DNA from: a virus
DNA: 59,683 nucleotides
Virus record (IMG/VR): IMGVR_UViG_3300029982_000021
Coordinates: 1-59,683 of that record
Strand: one strand, 5' to 3'
Shown here: positions 16,828 through 25,205 of the stretch, one piece after another
How the letters are laid out: every line of letters begins with the position of its first letter
Numbering within the stretch: position 1 is the stretch's first letter
Notes under the pieces: generated by a model
Told to the model about the DNA's origin: nothing
Seen by the model: the letters and a program-made list of their open reading frames with translations, nothing else
Database searches by the model: none
Made by a program: the position numbers and the translations under genes

Positions 16828-17845
16828 TTATATCACTTATTATTATCAATTTCATTTTAATTAATAATTTTATATCATAAATTTTATCTTTTTTCTTAGA
16901 ATTTATTGATCTTTTTGTTATGCACAAATTATTAATATCTCCTATTATTTTAGGATCTATATTATTTTTAAATCCAAAATATTTTGGTATCTTATGATCA
17001 ACTGATGGGTATAATGAACAACCTGAGTCATAACTTAAATTATTTTTTATATATTCATTATCGTAATAATCAAAACCATTCCATTTATAAAACAATTCTT
17101 TTAAAAATATTCTAGTATAGTTATTCACTTTTCTTTTATATAAATAGAAATCTGTTCTATTATCATCTACATTATTTTTTAAATGAGTTTCTTGTCTTTT
17201 TAAAATAAATTCTGGAACTGAACCATTGTGTAGATATCCATATTTATTACTACAAGTTTTTTCACTTTTTTGTTTATATTCTTCTGTTTTAGTAAAACTA
17301 TCTACTCCATATTTTAATATACAAGTTTTTCTCCTTTTATCTACAATTTTATTTTTATTATCATCATCTTGATATATCATTATATGACTATTTTTTATTT
17401 TATTTTTAATTTCATCATTTTCAGATGCATTTTTAAAACCATATTTTTCTAAACAAGTTTGTTCTTTTTTATTTTTTATATTAATATTTTTTAATGGAAT
17501 TGAACTTCCATATTTATCAATCATAGTTTTATTTCTTTTCTCACAATTAGAATAATTTTCATCTCCATATTTTTCTTTATTAGTTATTTTAATTTTTTCA
17601 AATTTACATTTCTTACAAACATAAAAATTATTTTTAGATAAACATATACTATAATCATGATATTTTATATTAGTTATTTCATTACAGTTTTCACACTTAC
17701 AATTAACTCTAACATTAGATGATGTTGTTAAATCTTCAACTTTAACTAACAATTCACATTTACATTTAGCATCATATCCTTTATCTATATAATGTTTAAT
17801 ACTGTGATTATTAGGTTTTACTATAACTTCTTTATCAATAATCAT
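16811..17845 (-). CDS. HNH-type homing endonuclease
   Basis: A 344-residue free-standing endonuclease. The N-terminal zinc-ribbon-like Cys pairs (CKC, CKCENC, CKKC) are followed by four or five copies of the CLEKYGxxNxxxxxE DNA-binding module also seen at 6096 and 21468. The C-terminal core SVDHKIPKYFGFKNN...INNLCITKRSINSKKKD (281-319) is an HNH-like nuclease with D283-H284, N306 and N315. Its start overlaps the small ribbon-helix-helix gene by 11 bases, so the two form one cassette inserted between the VWA gene and the MoxR operon. Confidence 0.75.
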   Translation of the reverse strand: MIIDKEVIVKPNNHSIKHYIDKGYDAKCKCELLVKVEDLTTSSNVRVNCKCENCNEITNIKYHDYSICLSKNNFYVCKKCKFEKIKITNKEKYGDENYSNCEKRNKTMIDKYGSSIPLKNINIKNKKEQTCLEKYGFKNASENDEIKNKIKNSHIMIYQDDDNKNKIVDKRRKTCILKYGVDSFTKTEEYKQKSEKTCSNKYGYLHNGSVPEFILKRQETHLKNNVDDNRTDFYLYKRKVNNYTRIFLKELFYKWNGFDYYDNEYIKNNLSYDSGCSLYPSVDHKIPKYFGFKNNIDPKIIGDINNLCITKRSINSKKKDKIYDIKLLIKMKLIIISDIIKKES

Positions 17846-17996
17846 TATTATTTTGTTTTATTTTTTCGAATTCTTTTTTGATTATTTTTTCAACCCAATC
17901 ATTTAATTTTAATGAATTTTCAGTTGCATATTTTTTTAATTCTGTATGCAATTTTTCATCAATTTTCATATTTTTTAGTTTTTTCATATTTTTCAT
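17835..17996 (-). CDS. Small ribbon-helix-helix-like protein
   Basis: A 53-residue ORF starting MKNMKKLKNMKIDEKLHTELKK. The stretch KIDEKLHTELKKYATENSLKLNDWVEKIIKKEFEK has the strand-helix-helix pattern of Arc/CopG-type DNA-binding proteins. Its stop overlaps the ATG of the HNH endonuclease by 11 bases. I infer a repressor or accessory DNA-binding protein of the endonuclease cassette. Confidence 0.6.
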   Translation of the reverse strand: MKNMKKLKNMKIDEKLHTELKKYATENSLKLNDWVEKIIKKEFEKIKQNNNDY

Positions 17997-18022
17997 ATTT
18001 TATATATAAATAATATATAATC

Positions 18023-18048
18023 AAAAAAGATAAAAGTTTATCTTTTTT
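18023..18048. other. Terminator-like hairpin between divergent genes
   Basis: AAAAAAGATAAA-AG-TTTATCTTTTTT is a perfect 12-bp hairpin with T tracts, but it lies upstream of both flanking genes (17835-17996 on minus, 18121 on plus), where no transcript should need ending. It may insulate the divergent promoters, or mark the boundary of the inserted endonuclease cassette. Confidence 0.45.
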
Positions 18049-18093
18049 TTAAAAAATAGTTTGATTTTACTATGGTATATCAGATTTTTTTAT

Positions 18094-18101
18094 TACTTTT
18101 G
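18094..18101 (+). promoter_or_regulatory. Bacteroidetes-type -7 promoter element
   Basis: TACTTTTG fits TAnnTTTG and is followed by TAGTAC, 20 bases before the ATG at 18121. It would drive the small membrane-protein pair and the gene at 18484. Confidence 0.5.
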
Positions 18102-18120
18102 TAGTACAAAAAACATAAAC

Positions 18121-18300
18121 ATGATTTATATACTGATATATTTAATTTTAGCTATAATATGGGCTATTTATTGTTTACACAGAACGTATAAAATGGGTAA
18201 TTTGGGTAAGAAATTTAGCAATTTAATTCGTACATTTTTAATGAATTTGATAATATTTCCTTATTCTGTTTATTACTCTATAAAAAACAAAAAATTTTAA
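18121..18300 (+). CDS. Small membrane protein
   Basis: A 59-residue protein from ATG 18121 with an N-terminal hydrophobic helix (MIYILIYLILAIIWAIYCL), a basic loop and a second hydrophobic stretch (FLMNLIIFPYSVYYS). An upstream in-frame start is possible but lies before the promoter. No family is recognised. It is the first of three close plus-strand genes. Confidence 0.5.
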   Translation: MIYILIYLILAIIWAIYCLHRTYKMGNLGKKFSNLIRTFLMNLIIFPYSVYYSIKNKKF

Positions 18301-18302
18301 AC

Positions 18303-18482
18303 ATGAAAGCATTAAAAAAATACTCATATAGATTATATGAAAGCGTATTATGGTTTATTATATTAATAGTATTTTTTATATCAGCTATATTCACAACTAT
18401 TCCATATATTATATCAGGAAAAGATTATATTGAATATATTAGCAAAATATATACAAAATTATTATTTAAAAACAAAAAATAA
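18303..18482 (+). CDS. Small membrane protein with tag-like N-terminus
   Basis: A 59-residue ORF two bases after the previous gene. It begins MKALKKYSYRLYESV, which loosely resembles the tag of the head-protein-like family, and has one clear membrane helix (VLWFIILIVFFISAIF) and a basic C-terminus. It ends two bases before the next start. Confidence 0.5.
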   Translation: MKALKKYSYRLYESVLWFIILIVFFISAIFTTIPYIISGKDYIEYISKIYTKLLFKNKK

Positions 18483-18483
18483 A

Positions 18484-19488
18484 ATGGGCAAAAAACAAGA
18501 TTTATTATCATTATTTACGCAAGATGTAGAATATAATTATCATATTATATCTACGATTGAGCCAAGTGGTAGTCTCATTTACTTAATTAAAAATGGGTTA
18601 GAATTAAATACAGATTCATTAGAATTTTCTCCATTGAAAATAGTTGAGGAATTAATTGAGCAATGTTCAATTAAAATTGAAAAATTTGCACCTGCTATTT
18701 ATTTCACAGAAGAAACTGATGTTAATTTATTATCTAGTAAATTAAATAATAAATTGATTAAAAATATTGAGTTTTCTAATTTTATTGAAAGTATAAAAGA
18801 TGAGTATAGAATATTAGAAGTAAAAGATTCTCTTTTATATAAGAAAGATCCTGAAGCTTATGAAGAAGCTAAAAAGAAGGAACATATAGATCATCAGAAA
18901 GAATTATGGGATAAATATGCTAAGCAAATAGAGAATGATGTTAAGGATAGAAAAGATGCATTATTAGCATATGATAATGACTTAATTAAACTTTTAAAAG
19001 AGTATTTTGAAAGTATAATTGAATATGAAAAACAAGATTTTTCATTTGAGGTAGAATTACAAAAAATAATAGGAAATTTAATTAATCCTGAGACATGGAT
19101 AAAAATTAATGATAAACCTTATGTTTGTATAATTAAAGTATTATCCTTGGAGAAAGATAGAATTAATGTATATCTAACAGATAATAATGATTATTCATAT
19201 ACTGCAACTTTAATATTTAAAGATACTATAATTGATACTGAAAATATCGTAAAAATTGAATATGGCGATACTATACCAGATATTATACAAGATTATGATG
19301 TATTATCAATATTATATGATGTTGATTTAAAATCTGTAAAAGATTGGGAATTTAAAAATGAAACAGAACGGTTTGAATATATCATTGACTATTTGGTTCC
19401 TATTTTCAAAAAAATAAAAGATGATAAAGCTCAAGAATATTTAAAAACATTAACTGATGAAGAAAATGAAGAAAATGTAAATGAATAA
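18484..19488 (+). CDS. Hypothetical protein, acidic, coiled-coil region
   Basis: A 334-residue protein from ATG 18484 (MGKKQDLLSLFTQDVEYN). The middle (LYKKDPEAYEEAKKKEHIDHQKELWDKYAKQIENDVKDRKDALL) is charged and helical; the C-terminal half is mixed with an acidic end (DEENEENVNE). It is not recognised. The frame continues beyond the TAA at 19486-19488 for another 38 sense codons, so the natural protein may be about 373 residues. It lies between the membrane-protein pair and the MoxR gene. Confidence 0.65.
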   Translation: MGKKQDLLSLFTQDVEYNYHIISTIEPSGSLIYLIKNGLELNTDSLEFSPLKIVEELIEQCSIKIEKFAPAIYFTEETDVNLLSSKLNNKLIKNIEFSNFIESIKDEYRILEVKDSLLYKKDPEAYEEAKKKEHIDHQKELWDKYAKQIENDVKDRKDALLAYDNDLIKLLKEYFESIIEYEKQDFSFEVELQKIIGNLINPETWIKINDKPYVCIIKVLSLEKDRINVYLTDNNDYSYTATLIFKDTIIDTENIVKIEYGDTIPDIIQDYDVLSILYDVDLKSVKDWEFKNETERFEYIIDYLVPIFKKIKDDKAQEYLKTLTDEENEENVNE

Positions 19489-19605
19489 TTAAAAAATTCT
19501 ATTGATACATTTTATGATAAAAATTCAGAAGATGATAAAAACTTAATTAATAATACAATAGAAAAAAATAAAAATAAAAATGAAGAATATGATGATATTC
19601 TTTAA
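19489..19605 (+). pseudogene. In-frame extension beyond TAA
   Basis: The reading frame of the preceding gene continues after TAA with LKNSIDTFYDKNSEDDKNLI and ends EEYDDIL at a TAA at 19603-19605. The composition (acidic, Lys/Asn-rich) is like the end of the preceding gene. It is one of three places in the window where coding sense continues past an in-frame TAA. Confidence 0.4.
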
Positions 19606-19646
19606 TAATAAGTACAAAAATATTTTTTTATATCAGAAATAAGTAG

Positions 19647-19654
19647 TATCTTTG
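19647..19654 (+). promoter_or_regulatory. Bacteroidetes-type -7 promoter element
   Basis: TATCTTTG within GTAGTATCTTTGTAATG, 66 bases before the MoxR ATG; a leader of about 55 bases of pure A/T follows. Confidence 0.55.
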
Positions 19655-19720
19655 TAATGTATTAAAAACAAAACATCAATTAAATAATAAATATTAAATT
19701 AAAATTAAATTGAATTAATT

Positions 19721-20998
19721 ATGACAGAAAAAAACATGGGTAAAGGTGTAACACTGACTCCAGCTAACAGATTTCCAGAAGGGTATGAATCTCTATCAGA
19801 AAGAGAGAAAAGGTATTTTAAAATTATGAATTCCAAAAGTGGAGTTCTTTTTATAACATCTCCTCCTGGTTATGCCAAGTCTGCAATTATGAGATCAATT
19901 GCGAATAAAGTAGGATTTCAATATTTTGATATCAGGTTATCAATGATTGATGAAACAGATGTAGGGTTATACCCATCATTGGATGAAGAAATGGTAGATG
20001 GTAAAATGCAACGAATGTTAGCTCACGTTGCACCTAAATGGGCATATGAAGCTAATAAACGTCCGACCATTATTCACTTTGAAGAATTAAATCGTTCTAC
20101 TCTTGCAGTAAGGAATGCTGCTCTTCAAATATTACTTGAAAGAGAAATTGGTTCATTTTTCGCTTTTAATTCAAATGTATTTATGTGTTCTTCTGGTAAC
20201 CTTGGAGAAGAAGATGGTACAGATGTAGAAGAATTTGATCAAGCTCTTAATAATCGTTTAATTCATATTGAACATACTTTACCATTTACAGAATGGGCTG
20301 ATCAATATGCAAATAAAAATGTAGCTCCAATAATTGTTCAATTTTTGAAAAATCAAACTGAACATTATTATAAAAAACCTGATCAAAGGAACATCACAAA
20401 TAAAACGAATAAAGCATATGCTACACCTCGTTCTTGGACTTTTTTAAGTGATTATATTTTTGAAAATTTTGGAGGATTTGTTGAAAAAACTGATGTTTCT
20501 GGAAATTCTATAAAAGATGAAAAAGGTAACTCAATAATGGTCAAAAAATTCCCATCTATTCGTACTTGGATAAATGACATTAAAGAAATTGGTCATGGTT
20601 ATGTTGGTGCATCAAATGTACAATTCATTAGATATTGTGAAGATACTCTTAAAATAACTCTTGATGATGTTCTTAATCGTTTTGATGATATTATTGATGA
20701 CATCAAAAACTTCAATCGTGATAAAAAATCTGAACTTCTTGCAAACATGAAAGAACGTAGTGTTTCAGTATTGAAATCTAAAGAAGTTGAAAATCTTATC
20801 AAATTTCTTGGAACCATTTCAGATGATGAAGTTGTAGGTTATTTACTTCATGTTCTTGATACAGAATATACTTTATCTGAAGACTCTAAAACAAATAAAG
20901 CTGCACAAAAATTCTTAGCAGATAAGAGGTTTAATAAATTTAGAGAATCTATCTTCAAACATGTTGATGATAGTGATGATAGTGATGATAAAAAATAA
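19721..20998 (+). CDS. MoxR-family AAA+ ATPase
   Basis: A 425-residue AAA+ ATPase. Walker A is PPGYAKSA (48-55, Lys53), Walker B IIHFEELN (117-124), sensor 1 MCSSGN (155-160), and ALNNRL (175-180) supplies the second-region Arg. The N-terminal half is the ATPase; the C-terminal half is helical and ends in an acidic tail (DDSDDSDDKK). MoxR ATPases act with VWA proteins in remodelling or metal insertion, and the VWA protein at 15191 is the evident partner. A terminator hairpin follows. Confidence 0.85.
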   Translation: MTEKNMGKGVTLTPANRFPEGYESLSEREKRYFKIMNSKSGVLFITSPPGYAKSAIMRSIANKVGFQYFDIRLSMIDETDVGLYPSLDEEMVDGKMQRMLAHVAPKWAYEANKRPTIIHFEELNRSTLAVRNAALQILLEREIGSFFAFNSNVFMCSSGNLGEEDGTDVEEFDQALNNRLIHIEHTLPFTEWADQYANKNVAPIIVQFLKNQTEHYYKKPDQRNITNKTNKAYATPRSWTFLSDYIFENFGGFVEKTDVSGNSIKDEKGNSIMVKKFPSIRTWINDIKEIGHGYVGASNVQFIRYCEDTLKITLDDVLNRFDDIIDDIKNFNRDKKSELLANMKERSVSVLKSKEVENLIKFLGTISDDEVVGYLLHVLDTEYTLSEDSKTNKAAQKFLADKRFNKFRESIFKHVDDSDDSDDKK

Positions 20999-21010
20999 TT
21001 AATAATTAAT

Positions 21011-21043
21011 AAAAAAAGTCACTCAAATTGAGTGACTTTTTTT
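21011..21043 (+). terminator. Intrinsic terminator after MoxR gene
   Basis: AAAAAAAGTCACTC, AAATT, GAGTGACTTTTTTT just after the MoxR stop codon. Confidence 0.8.
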
Positions 21044-21061
21044 ATTTAAAAAGTAAAATTT

Positions 21062-21289
21062 ATGAAAAATGATAGAGTATGTGATTCTAATTGCAATAAC
21101 TGTCCATTATTGACTGAACCTAATTCAAGAATGTTAACTAAAATATTCAATCAACTATACGATGAACTTGGATAAAAAGTGTTTAGAATTGTGGAAAGTA
21201 ATTGTCCAAATTTAACTTGTTGTTATGATTGTCACATAGATGATTTTTGTCATTTAGAAGGTTGTAAGTTAATTGATAATGAAGAATAA
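21062..21289 (+). pseudogene. Cys-rich small protein gene split by TAA
   Basis: From ATG 21062 the frame reads MKNDRVCDSNCNNCPLLTEP and on to LYDELG, then TAA (21173-21175), then KVFRIVESNCPNLTCCYDCH..FCHLEGCKLIDNEE and TAA at 21287. The Cys spacing on both sides (CDSNCNNC; CPNLTCCYDCH; CHLEGC) shows one original zinc-binding protein of about 74 residues. It may be read through, produced as two halves, or inactive. Terminators lie on both sides (21011 and 21304). Confidence 0.55.
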
Positions 21290-21303
21290 AAAATTCACAA
21301 AAT

Positions 21304-21334
21304 AAAAAACTACTAATTAAATTAGTAGTTTTTT
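21304..21334. terminator. Bidirectional intrinsic terminator
   Basis: AAAAAACTACTAATT, A, AATTAGTAGTTTTTT between the converging Cys-rich ORF and the minus-strand endonuclease unit. Confidence 0.75.
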
Positions 21335-21464
21335 ATTTGAATAATCTTATGAACGGATCTTTATGAAAATCATAACTTTCATTATAAGAAATACTCATTC
21401 TTAATTTCTTTGTTATTTGAAAATGATACTTATAAATCCTCAAATTAAATATTAAATTACTCAT
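21333..21464 (-). CDS. Small hypothetical protein
   Basis: A 43-residue ORF (MSNLIFNLRIYKYHFQITKK ... ending DPFIRLFK) three bases after the endonuclease stop and ending at the terminator. It is too short to recognise; spacing and codon pattern make it plausible as the last gene of the unit. Confidence 0.35.
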   Translation of the reverse strand: MSNLIFNLRIYKYHFQITKKLRMSISYNESYDFHKDPFIRLFK

Positions 21465-21467
21465 ATT

Positions 21468-22499
21468 TTAAAATAATTTTTTGAAATACTTATTAAACTC
21501 AGAATAATTTTTATCTAAAATTAATAAATAATATTTACCTGCTCTTTTAACAGATTTTCTTTTTATATCAATAACTTCTTCTCCTCCTTGTTTCTCTAAT
21601 ATATAAGATGATTTAATCTCAATCTCCATATCATCAATACAAAAATCAGTAATTGTCCTTAATCCATATGAATAATCTTCTTCTAAAAACTTATATGTAT
21701 GTCCATTTTCAACTTTATTAAGTATTTGATACTTATCACATAAATCTAAAAAGTCTTCTTCATATGAACTCTGATAACACAAATCAGTATCTTTATATCT
21801 CTTAATGTTATAACAATTTCTAAAATCCAAATCAAAATTTGAATTATTTTCTATCATTCTCTTACTTGCACTCTCCCTATTCTTCATCATTTTAGAAGGA
21901 TGATCTACTTCATATCTTTCAAGCATAGTTGTTTTATTTTTATCATAAAATAATTTAGTACTAAAAAAAGATACTGTACCATATCTTTCTAAACAAGTTT
22001 TTTTAATTTTATTTAAAATTTCATTTTTTTCATTTTCATTTTTTTCATTTTTAGATTTTGATATTTTTTCTTTAACTTCATCTAAAAATGATACATTATC
22101 TACTCCATATCTTTCTTTAACAGTTTGTTTAACTTTCTCTTGATTCCATTGACAAGGAAAACAACTTGGTGAGCAATAAATATTTGGTATTCCTCTATGC
22201 CATTTTACATCTTCTCCACAATTTACACATTTAGGTATACCATATTTTTTTATATAACCTTCCTTTAAAGATTTATATTTTTTATGTTCACTACTTTTAG
22301 TCAAAAATGTACCTCTATAAAAAGGTGCATCATCATCACAATAACCACATTGACATTTTGGAGTTATACCATCTAATTCATATTTAATAATATAATCTTT
22401 TAAAGATATATTGTGTTCTTCCATTAAATGAATTGTAAATTTTCCAGTAGTATAAGGAAAAGTTAATCCACATATTTCACATTTTTTATATTTTACCAT
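21468..22499 (-). CDS. Homing-type endonuclease, PD-(D/E)XK-like
   Basis: A 343-residue protein with an N-terminal finger (CEICGLTFPYTTGKFTIHLMEEH, C7-C10-H24-H29), more Cys pairs (CQCGYC, CVNC, CSPSC), then copies of the ERYGVxxxxxxxE DNA-binding module (about 128-200). The C-domain has SSYEEDFLDLCDKY (244-257) and ITDFCIDDMEIEIKSSY (283-299), with Asp285, Glu294 and Lys296 as a PD-(D/E)XK active site. It lies directly downstream of the RNR gene. The ATG is buried in a nested hairpin of the mRNA. Confidence 0.75.
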   Translation of the reverse strand: MVKYKKCEICGLTFPYTTGKFTIHLMEEHNISLKDYIIKYELDGITPKCQCGYCDDDAPFYRGTFLTKSSEHKKYKSLKEGYIKKYGIPKCVNCGEDVKWHRGIPNIYCSPSCFPCQWNQEKVKQTVKERYGVDNVSFLDEVKEKISKSKNEKNENEKNEILNKIKKTCLERYGTVSFFSTKLFYDKNKTTMLERYEVDHPSKMMKNRESASKRMIENNSNFDLDFRNCYNIKRYKDTDLCYQSSYEEDFLDLCDKYQILNKVENGHTYKFLEEDYSYGLRTITDFCIDDMEIEIKSSYILEKQGGEEVIDIKRKSVKRAGKYYLLILDKNYSEFNKYFKKLF

Positions 22500-22547
22500 A
22501 ATCTATATATTAAATTATGGTAGTCATAACCGTGAAATATGTGGATT
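22465..22547 (-). promoter_or_regulatory. Nested hairpin that buries the endonuclease start codon
   Basis: AATCCACATATTTCAC (22465-22480) and GTGAAATATGTGGATT (22532-22547) are a perfect 16-bp inverted repeat. Inside it TACCATAAT (22494-22502) and ATTATGGTA (22514-22522) form a second perfect 9-bp stem around an 11-base loop. The start codon (22497-22499) is inside the inner stem. Messages carrying the whole leader should hide the start; a message starting inside would not. T4 I-TevI uses such a device. Confidence 0.65.
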
Positions 22548-22569
22548 TATTTTAAATTAATTGTATTAA

Positions 22570-25128
22570 CTAGTCACAGCGCGAATATCCACATTTTCTG
22601 CATGTCCGACATCCATTCTCATAAACCAAGTCATCTCCAGTTGCTCCGCAATTTGGACATTTTTCTCCAACCACAGCAGAATTTATATATTTCTTAATAA
22701 TTCGTTTCACTCCACTTTTCCATGTACCAAAAGCTGCATTGTCTGTCATTTGTAAAGTATCGATAAGGTGAATAACACTTGGTAAGTGAATTCTATGTCT
22801 TAAGAAAGCTGATAATAATTTACTTGTATTCCATAGTTCTCTATTAAAAGCTCTATTTAATCCTTCCATAGTCACATTATATCCATCTTTATCTTTATAA
22901 ACAAAGTCATATCTACTCTTACCTTCTTCACCATTTTTTGGTTCAGTTTTAAATCTAACAATTTCTCCTTTTTCTACACTAACAGGAATAAGAAATGATT
23001 CAGCCAAACCAGTAAATAATTCATAAGGATATTTTTCACCTTTATCATCTACATTCAATCCTAAAAATCCAATCCATTTCTCACCTTTATTTGTAAATCT
23101 AACAACATCGCATTCAAGTTTTTTTGGACGTTTTTTTGCATTATTTTCACCTGATTCTAATACAACATTTTGAGTAGTACCTTCATTTGACATGATAACT
23201 CCTTCTCTAGATCCATCACGATAAACAGTGATTCCTTTACATCCACTTTTCCATCCTGTTTCATAAACTTTTGAAACAAGTTCTTCTGTTACATTATTTG
23301 GTAAATTTACTGTTACTGAAATAGAATGATCAATAAATTTTTGAATACTACCTTGCATTTTTACTTTTTCTACCCAATTAACATCATTAGCAGTTGCTTT
23401 ATAATATGGTGATTTTTCAATAATTGGATTTAAATCTACATCTTTCATTAATTTAACTTCATCTACATTATATCCATTTATTTCCAACCATACTTCAAAT
23501 TTCTTATGAAATACGTAATATTCTTCCCATTTTTGTCCTTCTGCATCTATGAAGTCTACTCTACCATTTTTATCACTTGGATTTATCTTCCTTCTTCTCT
23601 TATATGATACTTTATATGCAGGTTCAACACCTGATGTAGTTTGAGATAAAATGCTTACACTACCAGTAGGCGCAATCGTCAACAATGCTATATTTCTTCT
23701 ACCATATTCTTTCATCATAGTATCTAATTCAGGATCAATATCTTTCAATCTCTGAACAAATGGATTATTTATCTCATTATTATAATTATAAACAGAAAAT
23801 GCTCCTCTTTCTTTTGCCATAATAGCAGATGATTTATAAGCATATACAGCTAAATTTTTATGAACTTCTGTTGAAAAATCAGTTGCTTCTGTTGTTCCAT
23901 AAGTCATACCAAGAGCAGCTAACATATCACCTTCAGCAGTCACACCTAATCCTGTTCTACGCCCTTTAATAGTCATATTTTTTATTTTGACCCATGTTTC
24001 TTTTTCAACCATTTTTGTATTCTCGTTTTCTGGATCAGATTCAATTTTTTCTAGAATTTTATCTATTTTTTCAGATTCCAAATCAACAATATCATCCATA
24101 AATCTTTCAGCATAAATTGTATGTTCTTTAAATAATTTCCAATCGAAATATGCATCTTTAGTAAAAGGATTTATAACATAACTATAAAGATTTATTGCTA
24201 ATAATCTACAAGAATCATATGGGCATAATGGCAACTCTCCACAAGGGTTTGTTGATACAGTTTTATATCCATATTCTTGATAGCAATCTGCGACAGATTC
24301 TCTCATTACAGTATCCCAAAATAATATACCAGGTTCTGCTGATTTCCATGCATTATGTATAATTTTTTTCCAAAGTTTATTTGCATCTATTTGTTTTGTA
24401 ATTAATGGAGTTTCAGAATCAATTGGATATAATTGAGTAAACATTCCAGAATTCATAGCTGCTTCCATAAATTCATCCGTTAATTTTATTGATATATTCG
24501 CTCCTGTTACTTTTCCTTGCTCTAATTTAGCATCAATAAATGATTCAGAATCAGGATGAAGAACAGAACAAGATAACATCAACGCACCCCTTCTTCCTCC
24601 TTGAGCAACTTCATTTGTTGAATTTGAATATCTACTCATAAAAGGAACTAAACCTGTTGAAGTTAATGCAGAATTTTTAACAGGCATTCCTGCTGGCCTA
24701 ATATGTGAAAGATCATGTCCAACTCCTCCACGCCTTTTCATTAATTGAATTTGTTCTTCATCTACTTGCATAATTGATCCATAAGAATCAGAAGGATTAC
24801 CAATAACAAAACAATTTGATATGGACACTACTTGATTATCATTACCTATCCCTGACATTGGAGAGCCCTGAGGTATAATATATTTAAAATCTTTTATCAA
24901 ATCAAATATAAAATCTTCTGATAACGGATTTTCATATTTTAATTCAATTCTATATATTTCTTTAGCTAATCTTCTATGCATATCATCAGGAGTCAACTCA
25001 TAATAAACTGTTTCATTATCTACCGTTTCTTTTAATGCATACTTATTAACCCAAACATCAGCAGCTAATGTATCTCCTTTGAAATATTTTAATGCTGCAT
25101 CAAACGCTTCTTCTCTTTTAAAACTCAT
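22570..25128 (-). CDS. nrdJ: Ribonucleotide reductase, class II (adenosylcobalamin-dependent)
   Basis: An 852-residue reductase. VSISNCFV (Cys106), RRGGVGHDLSHIRP, NPCGELPLC (294-302) and APTGSVSILSQTTSG are the catalytic barrel motifs. The C-terminal tail CPNCGATGDDLVYENGCRTCRKCGYSRCD is the zinc/redox cysteine tail typical of NrdJ, and no NrdB-like small subunit is in view. It makes deoxynucleotides from ribonucleotides using vitamin B12 as radical source, independent of oxygen, so the host must supply or make cobalamin. It lies downstream of the helicase/UvsX genes on the same strand, with endonuclease genes on both sides. No cobalamin riboswitch is visible in the short upstream gap. Confidence 0.9.
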   Translation of the reverse strand: MSFKREEAFDAALKYFKGDTLAADVWVNKYALKETVDNETVYYELTPDDMHRRLAKEIYRIELKYENPLSEDFIFDLIKDFKYIIPQGSPMSGIGNDNQVVSISNCFVIGNPSDSYGSIMQVDEEQIQLMKRRGGVGHDLSHIRPAGMPVKNSALTSTGLVPFMSRYSNSTNEVAQGGRRGALMLSCSVLHPDSESFIDAKLEQGKVTGANISIKLTDEFMEAAMNSGMFTQLYPIDSETPLITKQIDANKLWKKIIHNAWKSAEPGILFWDTVMRESVADCYQEYGYKTVSTNPCGELPLCPYDSCRLLAINLYSYVINPFTKDAYFDWKLFKEHTIYAERFMDDIVDLESEKIDKILEKIESDPENENTKMVEKETWVKIKNMTIKGRRTGLGVTAEGDMLAALGMTYGTTEATDFSTEVHKNLAVYAYKSSAIMAKERGAFSVYNYNNEINNPFVQRLKDIDPELDTMMKEYGRRNIALLTIAPTGSVSILSQTTSGVEPAYKVSYKRRRKINPSDKNGRVDFIDAEGQKWEEYYVFHKKFEVWLEINGYNVDEVKLMKDVDLNPIIEKSPYYKATANDVNWVEKVKMQGSIQKFIDHSISVTVNLPNNVTEELVSKVYETGWKSGCKGITVYRDGSREGVIMSNEGTTQNVVLESGENNAKKRPKKLECDVVRFTNKGEKWIGFLGLNVDDKGEKYPYELFTGLAESFLIPVSVEKGEIVRFKTEPKNGEEGKSRYDFVYKDKDGYNVTMEGLNRAFNRELWNTSKLLSAFLRHRIHLPSVIHLIDTLQMTDNAAFGTWKSGVKRIIKKYINSAVVGEKCPNCGATGDDLVYENGCRTCRKCGYSRCD

Positions 25129-25142
25129 TCTATTCTATTTTA

Positions 25143-25205
25143 TTTTATAATTATTAATCTACTATATTAGTAGATATTTTTATATTAGTTTTTGATATTT
25201 TTATA
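25143..25205. repeat. Short hairpin and direct repeat upstream of the RNR gene
   Basis: ATCTACTATATTAGTAGAT is a small hairpin, followed by two direct copies of GATATTTTTATATTA. It lies between the endonuclease stop and the RNR start; it may hold the RNR promoter, but I see no recognised motif. Confidence 0.3.

Noticed and set aside
579-21175. Reassignment of TAA to an amino acid in this phage
   Set aside because: Nearly all confident genes here end in TAA at the expected place, often within a terminator or an overlap, so TAA works as a stop in general.
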